Origin: Macrostomum hystrix
Lineage: Eukaryota > Platyhelminthes > Macrostomidae
Direction of reading: 5' to 3'
Assembly (NCBI GenBank): GCA_950097015.1
Contig: CATNEN010000038.1
Location: forward strand, 10,995,501-11,059,500
DNA: 64,000 nt
Part shown: positions 35,181 through 46,727 of the stretch, one piece after another
How positions within the stretch are numbered: position 1 is the stretch's first letter
Layout of the letters: each line of letters opens with the position of its first letter
The notes under the pieces: model-generated
What the model was told of the DNA's origin: nothing
The model's database searches: none
Seen by the model: only the letters and a program-made list of their open reading frames with translations
Position numbers and translations under genes: made by a program

Positions 35181-35442
35181 CCCGCAGCCAGCGAGGAGGC
35201 AACTCCGCCCATTTCGCTGACTCCTGAGCACACACGCACACGGATACTGTAAGCAGGCACACACTCACACAGGTGTGTACATCTGCCCTGACTATCTCAT
35301 CCTCAGGCAGTGTACACTCTCACTGTGCCTTGGAGGTTGGCCCTCAATGGCGTAAATTGCACGACAAGCCACCAAGCCTTCTCTCCGCGGCTGCGCCCCA
35401 AATTTAATGTGGCCCACCTTAGTGCGAGAGGCAAACGCGAAA
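35181..35442 (-). mobile_element. SINE family 1 copy (minus)
   Basis: A full-order copy in reverse, from GCAGCCAGCGAGGAGGCAAC (3' part) to GTGCGAGAGGCAAACGCG near the head. The outermost head and tail are missing. Confidence 0.9.
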
Positions 35443-35687
35443 ACGTGACCCTGATTTTATTATGATTATCATAAAAGAAAGGAATATAATGGATTTGTAG
35501 ACTAGTCCCTCTTTATAATTTGAATGTGTATTTTTTTATTTCAGACAGAACAGCGAGAACCAGTCGCAGTGTCAGGACGCAGAAAGTCTCTGATTGGCTG
35601 AGCGGACTTGGAGACGGCCCAGCTATAAATCATGCAGGGCTAAGACACGGGCAGGCTGGAATCCTCTTGGCAGAAAAAGCAATAACA

Positions 35688-36323
35688 ATGTCGGATCTTT
35701 CCAATTCAACAAGTCCGTGGCTTGAGACGCCGTGGCCCCAGTCGCCGCCGTCTCATCGCCGTTTCGCCCTTTTTGGCCTGGCCCTGGGCGCCAGCCTCAT
35801 CCTTTGCCTTCTGCTCGGCCTCGGCTTCTGGCGACGTCGGAGAGACAATCTTCTTGAAGAAGAAGAAGAAGAAGACGATGACGAAGAAATCTTCGAGAAT
35901 GACAACGTCGACGTTCGGCTACTGTCGGCAGCTGATGGTCAAGTTCGACATTCCGTGGCTGCTCAACGTTGGTCGCGTTGGCAGCAGTTTGATGAGGCTG
36001 GACAGCAGCATCGCAGGCTTCAGCAGTTCTGCTACGGCTGCGGCGCCCTAATTGACTTCGTCAGCCCGGACCAGGACAGTTGGTCCAGCACCTCGGATGA
36101 TGAAGTCGGAGCTGTGTCGGATGGAACTAAAAGCCGGTGTACCTGCTACGGGATTCCTACAGTATCAATGGCTGCTGAGTGGTGTGCAGGCAGCGATGGT
36201 ACTCTAGTGCGATTAAATAACCAGCTACAGCAGCAGCAGCAGGAACTGTCAGCAGCAGGAGTAGTGATGCTACCTCATCCCAATGAACCTCCAGATCGTA
36301 ACGAGGCTATTGGCTTTATGTGA
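35688..36323 (+). CDS. small single-pass membrane protein, 211 aa
   Basis: I chose the ATG at 35688 (ACAATGTCG). The frame is open back to a likely acceptor (TTTTTATTTCAG, ending near 35543), so 5' UTR sequence or an upstream exon may precede it. A short N-terminal domain with an NST sequon is followed by one hydrophobic helix (about residues 26-48), an RRRR stop-transfer and a strongly acidic Glu/Asp run. The cytosolic part contains two Cys clusters (CYGCG and CTCYG) and polyglutamine. There is no signal peptide, which suggests N-out topology. TGA is at 36321-36323 and AATAAA at 36361-36366. The family is not recognised. Confidence 0.65.
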   Translation: MSDLSNSTSPWLETPWPQSPPSHRRFALFGLALGASLILCLLLGLGFWRRRRDNLLEEEEEEDDDEEIFENDNVDVRLLSAADGQVRHSVAAQRWSRWQQFDEAGQQHRRLQQFCYGCGALIDFVSPDQDSWSSTSDDEVGAVSDGTKSRCTCYGIPTVSMAAEWCAGSDGTLVRLNNQLQQQQQELSAAGVVMLPHPNEPPDRNEAIGFM

Positions 36324-36360
36324 AAGATTCTTTTTGTGCTGACTTGCCTTGTAAATCTGC

Positions 36361-36366
36361 AATAAA
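36361..36366 (+). promoter_or_regulatory. poly(A) signal AATAAA
   Basis: It lies 38 bp after the stop codon of the 35688 gene. Confidence 0.75.
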
Positions 36367-36454
36367 GTTTTTCTAAATAACAAACTGTTATTACCTTTTA
36401 ACATAAAAAATTAATTAAATGGACTTGAAAATGGACATTAAAGAATAGAGACGC

Positions 36455-36650
36455 GTTCTAATTGGCTACGGGGGAATGAAAAGTGGAGGAGTGAGGTTTA
36501 TGAAAGTAGGTGCTTGCTAATTGGCTACGGGGGAATGAAAAGTGGAGGAGTGAGGTTTATGAAAGTAGGTGCTTGCTAATTGGCTACTGGGGATAGAAAG
36601 TGGAGGAGTGAGGTGGATGAAAAGTAGACGCGTTCTGATTGGATCTTGGT
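36455..36650. repeat. three 59-bp tandem units
   Basis: ATTGGCTACGGGGGAATGAA starts at 36461, 36520 and (decayed) 36579. A fourth partial unit follows. Confidence 0.9.
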
Positions 36651-36929
36651 GCAGAAAGTCGGGAGTGGGGTTTCTGTGACCCCACTTACAAGAAAGTGTA
36701 GTTGATTTAAACTTGAAGATTCTCTATCTTGCTGGCTGCGGGATGATGTCATTTTATTAAATCCGGATGGTATTTTTTACAGTAAATAATTTCTGCGATT
36801 CTGTAACAGAAACCATAACAGTAAGGTCTATTGAAGCGGCCAAACTTGTCAAGAATTCAATTTCAAATGTGTGTTTTTGTTTCAAGCGACAACCAAAACA
36901 AGCACAGCTAATTAAAAAGAATTCTGGAC

Positions 36930-37345
36930 ATTCATGAAGAAAATTGATTCTTTCAAAGAACCATGTTTTCCGCCAGAAGTTGCTTGGCAGCTGCCAAACG
37001 GATCGAAATGTATTGAATCTCGTAACAGTAGACCACGGGGGAGTATTTCAAACACGCACATTTTTCTTTTTCTGTATCTCCCGAAATATTCAACCAATCA
37101 CCATAAAAATACAGAACATGAGATAGAATTTTGCGCCCTATTTGATGAAACAACTTCTAGAATCACAAAAAATCGTCGAGATATTCAACGATCACCAACA
37201 TCAACATACGAATTTCCCCGTTGTGGACATTTTGAGCAGATGAGAGAGAGGGAAACCTACGAGCGAAGCTGGGAATAAAGTCGCTTTTGTTTGACGATCG
37301 TCCTTCAATTACAAATCGAAAATAAGCTAGGTGGATTTTTGTCAT
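36930..37345. repeat. dispersed, formerly coding repeat (copy 1)
   Basis: 37141-37190 matches 46457-46510 (GATGAAACAACTTC, AGAATCAC, CGTCGAGATATTCA). Read on the minus strand, both encode EYLDD and VILEVVSS-like peptides; this copy carries a stop or shift between them. The source is not identified. Confidence 0.5.
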
Positions 37346-37409
37346 AGCGGCTTTAGTGACTAAAAGTACAAACTAGCGTCAGCTAGATGATCTCAGAATG
37401 GCTATTCAA

Positions 37410-37697
37410 TCACAATTCATTGCTGGTAGGGGAATGCGCCGACTTGAAAAGCCACTTTAGAATGAAAGGCCTACTACTTTGGGCAATCTTCTCTACATGG
37501 CCTGGGTCTTTGTGTGCCTCTGAAAATATGCTCTTCAGTTTAACAAAAATTCCAATCTGCACTGCTGGCCACATGACTGGCGATCTTATCTGCAACATGG
37601 AAAATAACTTCACTGCATATTTCCACAGCCTTGCACAGTGATCTGCTGAACTCATTAGCTGGGTTAGGATGGGAGATTTCATCTTAGGAATTTTCAT
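37410..37697 (-). other. open frame of unknown status (95 codons)
   Basis: It is a non-repetitive open minus-strand frame in otherwise non-coding DNA; a competing plus frame (37387-37641) overlaps it. No domain is recognised. It could be a remnant of a transposon gene. Confidence 0.2.
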
Positions 37698-37737
37698 CTA
37701 CCTTCTCCTATTGGGCATACTTTCCAGTCTCCATTGA

Positions 37738-38156
37738 CTACTCTTCATTAACTATCGTTTACTATCTACTGTCTACTATCTACTGTCTACTATCTACTGT
37801 CTACTATCTACTGTCTACTATCTACTGTCTACTGTCTACTGTCTACTATCTACTGTCTACTATCTACTGTCTACTATCTACTGTCTACTGTCTACTGTCT
37901 ACTACCTACTGTCTACTACCTACTGTCTACTATCTACTGTCTACTGTCTACTACCTACTGTCTACTGTCTACTATCTACTGTCTACTATCTACTGTCTAC
38001 TATATACTGTCTACTATCTACTGTCTACTGTCTACTACCTACTGTCTACTATCTACTGTCTACTATCTACTGTCTACTATCTACTATCTACTGTCTACTA
38101 TATACTGTCTACTATCTACTGTCTACTATCTACTGTCTACTATCTACTGTCTACTA

Positions 38157-38239
<83 letters not shown>

Positions 38240-38296
38240 ATCTACTGTCTACTATCTACTATCTACTGTCTACTGTCTACTGTCCACTATCTACTA

Positions 38297-38351
<55 letters not shown>

Positions 38352-38425
38352 ATCTACTGTCTACTATCTACTGTCTATTGTTTACTATCTACTGTCTACT
38401 GTCTACTCTCTACTCTCTCTAATCT
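37738..38425. repeat. 7-bp satellite TCTACTG / TCTACTA
   Basis: About 95 units of alternating CTACTGT and CTACTAT with runs of each type. Confidence 0.97.
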
Positions 38426-38429
38426 ACTC

Positions 38430-39185
38430 CCAGATCTCCTTTCTGTCAAGCATTTGCTTTCTCTTCTTAAATGTTTATTGTCTACACTCCACTCTCTTCT
38501 ATTTTCTTTCTATTGTCAAAACTTATCTACAGTATCTCATCTCATCTCTTATCTCATCCATTTCTCTCATCCTACTCTTTTACACGCATTTGCCAACGAC
38601 GTTGGCAAACCAACCATGTTGGCTATTGTTGTTGATTATATTTTATTAATTGTGAAATTATTATATTATTGAACCAGTATGGGCTCAACTTTGAGATTTA
38701 TAAGGTCTTCGACAAGACTTGAAGCTTTGGACTTTAACATTCAGTCCTTCGCGTCGTTCATAATAAAAAACTGGCTCGCTATTATATTGAATCATCCCCA
38801 CACACAAGCCCATAGCGGCAATAACCAGCGCACAATGAGTTTGGTGGTGATCAATGGCGCCTGACTAAAAATATTCATCGTTAGATGAGGCAACAGATAA
38901 TATATGGCTAACCTAGGCTACACGCAGTGTATTCAGTGGTCACTAATTAGGTCCAACTCTTGCATGATGAATTCAGTTTTTCACCGACTGTACAGTTATC
39001 TCTACTATCTCTGCTACCCACTTATCTCACATCTCAATTATTCCTCATCCTCAATCCATCGCCCATTCTAACGGCATCTTTCACAATACTCTGCTTGTCT
39101 TGTTTTTCTTTCAATGGTTTAATGAAATTCTGCACTCTCGTGCTTTTCTGCTCACGCAATTCTTCCATCACTCCTACTGCCCTGG
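38430..39185. other. intergenic DNA between satellites
   Basis: No supported gene. Short open frames lack splice or start support. Pyrimidine-rich flanks grade into the neighbouring arrays. Confidence 0.4.
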
Positions 39186-39775
39186 TCTCTCTCCACTCCT
39201 AACTCCCATACTCTATCCCACCCTCTCTCCCATCCTCTCTCCCACCCTCTCTCCCATCCTTTCTCTCCCATCCTCTCTCCCATCCTCTCTCCCATCCTCT
39301 CTCCCATCCTCTCTCCCATCCTCTCTCCCATCCTCTCTCCCATCCTCTCTCCCATCCTCTCTCCCATCCTCTCTCCCATCCTCTCTCCCATCCTCTCTCC
39401 CATCCTCTCTCCCACCCTCTCTCCCATCCTCTCTCCCATCCTCTCTCCCATCCTCTCTCCCATCCTCTCTCCCATCCTCTCTCCCATCCTCTCTCCCATC
39501 CTCTCTCCCATCCTCTCTCCCATCCTCTCTCCCATCCTCTCTCCCATCCTCTCTCCCATCCTCTCTCCCATCCTCTCTCCCATCCTCTCTCCCATCCTCT
39601 CTCCCATCCTCTCTCCCATCCTCTCTCCCATCCTCTCTCCCATCCTCTCTCCCACCCTCTCTCCCATCCTCTCTCCCATCCTCTCTCCCATCCTCTCTCC
39701 CATCCTCTCTCCCATCATCTCTCCCATCCTCTATCCCACCCTCTCTCCCATCCTCTCTCTCCCATCCTCTTTCCC
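39186..39775. repeat. 12-bp pyrimidine satellite
   Basis: About 48 units of CCCATCCTCTCT. Both strands are open in several frames because 12 is divisible by three, so the long frames are not genes. Confidence 0.98.
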
Positions 39776-39884
39776 ATTATATATAGCCTCTTATTTATGG
39801 TCACCTCTGCGCCCACTCATCCCCTATTTACCCTCTTATAGCCAGCTCATGATATTTTTTCTTGTACGAAATTACTCCTACCGT

Positions 39885-41705
39885 CTCTCTCTCTCCCATG
39901 ATCTCCCTCTCTCCCTTGATCTCCCTCTCTCCCTTGATCTCCCTCTCTCCCTTGATCTCCCTCTCTCCCTTGATCTCCCTCTCTCCCTTGATCTCCCTCT
40001 CTCCCTTGATCTCCCTCTCTCCCTTGATCTCCCTCTCTCCCTTGATCTCGCTCCCTCCCTTGATCTCCCTCTCTCCCTTGATCTCCCTCTCTCCCTTGAT
40101 CTCCCTCTCTCCCTTGATCTCCCTCTCTCCCTTGATCTACCTCTCTCCCTTGATCTCCCTCTCTCCCTTGATCTCGCTCCCTCCCTTGATCTCCCTCTCT
40201 CCCTTGATCTCCCTCTCTCCCTTGATCTCCCTCTCTCCCTTGATCTCCCTCTCTCCCTTGATCTCCCTCTCTCCCTTGATCTATCTCTCTCCCTTGATCT
40301 CCCTCTCTCCCTTGATCTCCCTCTCTCCCTTTATCTCCCTCTCTCCCTTTATCTCCCTCTCCCCCTTGATCTCCCTCTCTCCCTTCATCTCCCTCTCTCC
40401 CTTGATCTCCCTCTCTCCCTTGATCTCCCTCTCTCCCTTGATCTCCCTCTCTCCCTTGATCTCCCTCTCTCCCTTGATCTCCCTCTCTCCCTTGATCTCC
40501 CTCTCTCCCTTGATCTTCCTCTCTTCCTTCATCTCCCTCTCTCTCCCTTCATCTCCCTCTATCTCTCTATCTCCCTCTCTCTCACTTTATCTCCCCCTCA
40601 CCCTTCATCTTCCTCTCTCTTCATCTCCCTTTCTCTCCCTTCATCTCCCTCTCTCCCTTGATCTCCCTCTCTCCCTTGATCTCCCTCTCTCCCTTGATCT
40701 CCCTCTCTCCCTTGATCTCCCTCTCTCCCTTGATCTCCCTCTCTCCCTTGATCTCCCTCTCTCCCTTGATCTCCCTCTCTCCCTTGATCTCCCTCTCTCC
40801 CTTGATCTCGCTCCCTCCCTTGATCTCCCTCTCTCCCTTGATCTCCCTCTCTCCCTTGATCTCCCTCTCTCCCTTGATCTCCCTCTCTCCCTTTATCTCC
40901 CTCTCTCCCTTTATCTCCCTCTCCCCCTTGATCTCGCTCCCTCCCTTGATCTCCCTCTCTCCCTTGATCTCCCTCTCTCCCTTGATCTCCCTCTCTCCCT
41001 TGATCTCCCTCTCTCCCTTGATCTCCCTCTCTCCCTTGATCTCCCTCTCTCCCTTGATCTCCCTCTCTCCCTTGATCTCCCTCTCTCCCTTGATCTACCT
41101 CTCTCCCTTGATCTCCCTCTCTCCCTTGATCTCCCTCTCTCCCTTGATCTCCCTCTCTCCCTTTATCTCCCTCTCTCCCTTTATCTCCCTCTCCCCCTTG
41201 ATCTCCCTCTCTCCCTTCATCTCCCTCTCTCCCTTGATCTCCCTCTCTCCCTTGATCTCCCTCTCTCCCTTGATCTCCCTCTCTCCCTTGATCTCCCTCT
41301 CTCCCTTGATCTCCCTCTCTCCCTTGATCTCCCTCTCTCCCTTGATCTCCCTCTCTCCCTTGATCTCCCTCTCTCCCTTGATCTCCCTCTCTCCCTTGAT
41401 CTTCCTCTCTTCCTTCATCTCCCTCTCTCTCCCTTCATCTCCCTCTATCTCTCTATCTCCCTCTCTCTCACTTTATCTCCCCCTCACCCTTCATCTTCCT
41501 CTCTCTTCATCTCCCTTTCTCTCCCTTCATCTCCCTCTCTCTCTATCTCCCTCTCTCCCTTCATCTCCCTCTCTCCCTTCATCTCCCTCTCTCTCCCTTC
41601 ATCTCCCTCTCTCTCTCTTTCTCCCTCTCTCTCTTAATCTCCCTGTCTCTCCCTTCATCTCCCTCCCTCCCTTCATCTCCCTCCCTCCCTTCATCTCTGT
41701 CTCTC
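39885..41705. repeat. 18-bp pyrimidine satellite with an 886-bp higher-order duplication
   Basis: The unit is CTCCCTCTCTCCCTTGAT. An irregular end-block containing CTTCCTCTCTTCCTTCATCT occurs at about 40511 and again at 41397, so a segment of about 886 bp was duplicated as a whole. The plus strand is nearly all pyrimidine apart from one G per unit. Confidence 0.97.
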
Positions 41706-42150
41706 TAAGAATCATTATCAATTGTTTTCAAGAGTGTTTGGTTAGAATTTCAACTTCAAAAGCCCTCATTAAAACTAAAAGAGTGTCACAGTTATGGCAG
41801 AAAGTGCTAGCTAAATTTATTCTGTTAGAAAAAAATTCTAGACTTATCGAGTCAAGGCGGTCGCACAAGTCCACAGATAATGCCCAATAGGTAAATTGCT
41901 TGGCTAATTGTACGAGCTAAGTCTACCCCAATAGCTACCTTAGATTTCAATCAAAGCTTGTACTTGGTGTGTCGTCTTTTCGAAATTCCGTCCCCTTATC
42001 TGCAGCGCTCAATGACATCACCGCAGGCAGCATAGCAGGGCATATTAGGCATATGTAAGTTCAGCTTTGGCGGGCACAACCAACTGGCCCACAGGTGAGA
42101 GCAGCACTATTTGTCAAGCTAAAATCTGCTCAACAGACAAGAGAAAAATC

Positions 42151-42926
42151 ATGTCCTGGAATAATCATCACCATCATCACCACCGCCACAACTGGGCGGC
42201 TGACAGGGCTTTTCAAGTGAGCATGAATAAGTCTAAATGAACCTGTCCATTTTAGACCCGTGTCTACATGTATCTGAATCTATCTTAACATTGAACACTG
42301 TTCAAAGAGTGCCTGATCTCAAAGAGACCCCTGTTCACTGGAGTCTGTCCTCAAAGAGACCCCTGTCCACTGGAGTCTGTCCTCAAAGAGACCCCTGTCC
42401 ACTGGAGTCTGTCCTCAAAAAGATCCCTGTCCACTTGAGCCTGTCCTCTAAAATACCCCTGTCCACTGGAGTCTGTCCTCAAAAAGATCCCTGTCCACTT
42501 GAGCCTCTCCTCAAAGAGACCCCTGTCCACTTGAGCCTGTCCTCAAAGAGACCCCTGTCCACTGGAGTCTGTCCTCAAAAAGATCCCTGTCCACTTGAGA
42601 CCCCTGTTCGAACTTAGGACGAAATGCGCGCAGAAGCGCAGGCCGATAACCTGCGCGCGAAGGCCTCCGATCGGCTGCATCGCGGCGACATCGGCGGCTT
42701 CCTGGCTGCCGCAATCGGCGCCGGGAGCGCCCAGATGCGCGCCAACGAGGCTCACATGCGCGAACGAGCCGCTCTGGGCGGATGGGCGTCCAATCACGGA
42801 CGACATCACCACCATTGCTTCCCGCCGCCGCCCACCTGCTCGTATCCTACCGGGCACGCTTCGTACCCACCCCCTCCACCTCCACATCACGGAGGTGGCT
42901 ATTATCCGCCACCGCCGATGCCTTAT

Positions 42927-42970
<44 letters not shown>

Positions 42971-43037
42971 TCCGCCTTACCCAGGTGTCAGCGGCTCTAT
43001 GCCACCACCTCCGCCGCCGTATCAGGGTGGAAAATAA
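42151..43037 (+). CDS. His/Pro/Gln-rich protein, 161 aa (2 exons)
   Basis: The exons are 42151-42216 (ATG, 22 codons, donor CAA/GTGAGC) and 42618-43037 (acceptor CGAACTTAG), joined in phase 0. Stop TAA ends at 43037. The N-terminus carries six consecutive His. The middle (about residues 23-75) is helical and Ala/Arg-rich without hydrophobic segments. The C-terminal half is made of His/Pro runs, a 14-Gln run and PPPPP blocks with a YPPYPGVSG stretch. It is likely a soluble low-complexity adaptor-like protein; function unknown. AATAAA lies at 43097-43102. The intron is filled by a 32-bp minisatellite. Confidence 0.7.
42300..42610. repeat. intronic minisatellite, 32-bp unit
   Basis: About 9.5 units with core GACCCCTGTCCACTGGAGTC fill the intron of the His/Pro/Gln-rich gene right up to its acceptor. 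Confidence 0.95.
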
Positions 43038-43096
43038 TCAAAAAATGTTTAATTGGCGTGCTTGGAGACGTTTCGATTTTTTAACATTAAAATTAC

Positions 43097-43102
43097 AATA
43101 AA
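43097..43102 (+). promoter_or_regulatory. poly(A) signal AATAAA
   Basis: It lies 60 bp after the TAA of the His/Pro/Gln-rich gene. Confidence 0.7.
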
Positions 43103-43109
43103 TCGTTCC

Positions 43110-45090
43110 CTTGTCACTCTAGGCAATGTTGGATTTATTTTTTAACGAACGCTCGTATTTTTCTAAGTTCTGAAACTTCAGTATTAACTATTGAAGATGT
43201 AATTTTTATTTTTATTCAGTTTCCTCTTTCGATTTAACAATTAGCTTGTCGACTGCATCGAAGTTTGAATTATTCAGCTTTCAAGCAGATTAACAAGAAA
43301 ACAGTTGGTTCGATATCTCAGATGTAATTATGAAATCGTCTATTCAGAGGTTGAGAATGCGATTTGTAGCATTCGAGAGCACAAAAAATTAAGAAACTTA
43401 TCAGCGAAAAACTTCAGAGTGCCTTTCCAATCTTGTGTGATTTAGTTTGACTGGGTAAAATGAGAATAAAATTTTGAATTGGGAAGCAATGAATTGGAAG
43501 GGAGGAAGAACTAGTTTAAAAGAAAGTTTGACAGAGAATTGGTCATTTTGGGAAGAATTGGCTTCAATTAGGTTGGGGACTCGGTTTAAGTGAGGGTGTC
43601 ATTTTTCTATTGTGGGAAAAATTGTTCCATTTAAGGCGTCAAGTAGGGGACAATTAGTTTCAAGTTGGGGATATTTTATGTCAAATAAAGTCTATGAAGA
43701 GACAAATGAAATTAGCATCGTGCAACTTTATTGGGCTTTGTTTAGGCCAGAAATTTTTTCTCGCAATTTTGTTAACTATCAAAAGTCGTTGCAAAAGCCT
43801 GTACTGGCACTGTTTTGATCTTATAGCTTTTGGTTAATTTGCCAACGTAAGTCGCTCCTGTTGTAATCATTAACAGCAGCGAAAGAGAGGTGAGAATGTA
43901 CATGAATAAACTTGTACATGATACTATTAGTAGGCAAGTCAGGGTGTGAGTCATAGACATGTATATTCTAGTATAGTATACATGTAGTATACATAAATAG
44001 TCAAGGGCCTTGCACCCTCTCACTGTCGATATTTTCCTGTACATCTTTATTAAGTTTATATAATCATGAACTGAAGTCACGCATGCATTGTCGTGCATTG
44101 TTAATATGGCTAAAATAGTCATACTCATAGTACTATGAGTACTTGAAGCACGTTTCTGATCGACTTTAAACCATCATAAAATCCAATCTTCTATTTGATC
44201 TGAACAGACGACCCTCACCAAAATGCATGTGATTTTCAAATCATTAACTAAAATTGTTCATCAGCGGTTCGTTAGCCGAGAAGAAATTGACGCAGTTCTT
44301 TATTTCGCATTTCGCCAGCTCACAGTTTCTCGGTACAGCTTGAGTTAGTCATTGCTGTGACATGGGAAAAATCTTATATATGCAAATCTGCTATCCCTTT
44401 GGGATCTTGATTTCACAGCTCGGCTTGCCGAGTCAGGCAAGGGTTGAGAAAGAGAATCGGATTCGGTGCAGCATCCCACAGCAGCTCTCATCACCACCTC
44501 GAAGTCCTCATCTCTCGCAGCACGAGAAGAAATTGTTGGAAGAGGGAATTCCTAGAAATTCTCAGTCAATTCAATCCCCAACAGATTCGCTCCCAAAACT
44601 TCGCTGCTTCATATTTTTATCTATATATGTGCTTGATAATAGGCAGTAAGATTGGTTTCCAATCACAAAACCCTTGTCGCACGCGCGTATAATACCATGT
44701 ATTAGCGTAAATACCTGAATGCATTACGATTATAAGACATATACGAGCGTATGTAATACTCCGAATATAAATTCTAAGCGATATTTTGTTATATTCGAGC
44801 CGTAATTGGTTAAATAACAGAACAAGGACCGCTAGCCAATTAACAAAAGTGGTAAAATTAAACTAGCTAGACAATAAGAAGAAAACCTCAAGGTCATTTT
44901 AAGCTACCAGCCAATAAGTAAACAGCCCTAAATAAACCGAAAGCCAGCTAAAAAGGCGACCCGAAATAGGCAGAAAGCACACAATGTTACCCTGGTGGAC
45001 TAGACAACCAATGAAAAATAAGAATAAAATATAGAGAATATATACACTCCCAAATCCACAGCTTAGACCGATAGCAGTGAAAATCTCAGT
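43110..45090. other. AT-rich intergenic region, no supported gene
   Basis: Two open frames (43772-44128 minus, 44362-44649 plus) were inspected. They lack splice, start-context or domain support. Confidence 0.4.
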
Positions 45091-45095
45091 AAACC

Positions 45096-45430
45096 ATGTT
45101 TTCACCTACAACTATCGTATACCTCCTGGTAACTAGCATCAGCGTTAGTTGCCATGACAACCAGAACACCTGGCAGTGGCACTTTGAGCTGATTCTGGGT
45201 GCCATGACTTGGCAGGAGGCGGCAGACCGCTGCTTCACCGCTGGCATGGCGCTGGCACCGGTGGCGGCCACTCCGGCAGGCCTGGCGGCAGCGAGGGCGC
45301 GACTGGCCGGCGAGGGTGTCGTTGATCGGAGCGTCTGGATCGACGGAAGACGCAATCGACGAAGTTGCAGATGCTTTTGGCAGCAAAGGCAACGACAATG
45401 GCCGAGACTGCGGAATCAGCAGCTGCAGAG

Positions 45431-45502
<72 letters not shown>

Positions 45503-45541
45503 GTCTGTCTGGCTGTCTGTCTGTCTGTTTGTCTGTCTGCC

Positions 45542-45586
<45 letters not shown>

Positions 45587-46162
45587 GTCTGTCTGTCTGT
45601 CTGTCTGGCTGTCTGTCTGTCTGTCTGTATGTCTGTCTGTCTGTCTGTCTCGGTAACAGCCAAGCCCCCACATCCTCGCAGAAGCCCAGCCTCCTCTGTC
45701 GGCTTAGCAGACCAGGGATCGATGATGCTGCTGCTACTCCCGGAAGAAGAGACTTTTCAGTCGCGCAACGAGTGCCTAACAGTGCGCAGCAGCTCAGCCA
45801 AGCCGATTGAGGACGCTGGAGAGACCGTTGAGTTCGCCGACTGTCGGCAATACCAGGCTGGAGCGCTGTGCTCCGCTGCTCAGCAGCAGCAGCAGCAGCA
45901 GTCACCGCCACAGAAGCAGCAGTCTGGACTAGATCCACATTCGCAATTCCTATCCACAACTGTAGGTTCGATACAGAACATTGAGACATCGTCAACAAAG
46001 ATCCGAGCTTCAACCGACATAGACGACAACCATGCCTGGTGGTTGGCGGTGCTGTCTGCCTGTGTGGCTGCCAGCATCTGTGTCATCGCCTCCCTGCTGG
46101 CGGTCATTGCGGCCGGAGCTGGACGCGCCGGCTGCCAACGAAGATCGGCGGGCATTCAGTGA
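45096..46162 (+). CDS. probable C-type-lectin-like type I membrane protein (exon structure uncertain)
   Basis: The ATG at 45096 opens a signal peptide (about residues 1-19) followed by a start typical of C-type lectin-like domains: [19 protein letters not shown], then SVWIDG. After the CTGT microsatellite, a frame reaching TGA at 46160-46162 supplies the matching end of such a domain (NECLTV ... [13 protein letters not shown]). Then come a Gln run, a Ser/Thr-rich stalk, a TM helix ([20 protein letters not shown]) and a short basic tail. The repeat is most simply an intron: donor AGAG/GTCTGT near 45429 and acceptor CATCCTCGCAG near 45680 keep one frame. Two other frames upstream also look coding, so a frameshift or an extra intron is possible. 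AATAAA is at 46319-46324. Confidence 0.55.
45429..45650. repeat. CTGT tetranucleotide microsatellite
   Basis: About 55 units of CTGT with a few interruptions, inside the lectin-like gene. All three frames are open in both directions. Confidence 0.98.
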
Positions 46163-46318
46163 AGGCGACAGATTAACAGGTGATAGTTGACAGATTCACT
46201 ATTCAATTTGTTTAAGTAATGCTGCCAATTTTTGGGGCAAAATATTCTAGAAGTCTAAACCTCGTCCTATCATAAGTAGTCATCTAAACCTTTATTGACA
46301 TTTTTGACAGTCAAGCAG

Positions 46319-46324
46319 AATAAA
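46319..46324 (+). promoter_or_regulatory. poly(A) signal AATAAA
   Basis: It lies about 157 bp after the stop of the lectin-like gene. Confidence 0.6.
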
Positions 46325-46397
46325 GTACTTTGATCTTCATCGTCATTATAAGGTACTCAATTAGGAGCTTAATTATATAAATACAAAGAACTAATTC

Positions 46398-46670
46398 CTA
46401 AATGTTGAAACAATTCGCCATGAAAATCCAGAACCCGGGCTGCAAATTTTCCGCTCCATCCGATGAAACAACTTCCAGAATCACATCGTCGAGATATTCA
46501 ATGATTCTCGTCGGGGTGTCTGGTGGCAGAAACCTCAAATATATGTAACCATCTCTGTGCTTATTGCTGATCATATTATATTGGTTGTATTGTTTGGCTC
46601 GGACGGCTTTGAAAGTTGGGTTACTTTGAAGGGCGGAAAATGTTGATTCAAACAGATGGTGGCCTTTCAC
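46398..46670 (-). pseudogene. dispersed coding-like repeat (copy 2), 90-codon open frame
   Basis: The open minus-strand frame contains IIEYLDDVILEVVSS, shared in decayed form with 37141-37190. The C-terminal part contains GFWIFMANC. It is probably a fragment of a repeated gene or transposon protein; not identified. Confidence 0.35.
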
Positions 46671-46727
46671 GAAAATTGGCCATTCGGTTTGGTTGCTATC
46701 GTAAAATAGGCAATGGGTATTAAAATA

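Noticed and set aside
39100-41890. Open frames of 190-591 codons on both strands
   Set aside because: They consist of the 12-bp and 18-bp pyrimidine satellites; no start context, splice signals or non-repetitive domain.
43772-44128. 118-codon minus-strand frame with hydrophobic stretches
   Set aside because: AT-rich DNA gives hydrophobic peptides by chance; no recognisable family, no poly(A) signal and poor start context.
44362-44649. 95-codon plus frame with a hydrophobic start
   Set aside because: No supporting splice sites or 3' signal, and a competing overlapping frame of equal quality.
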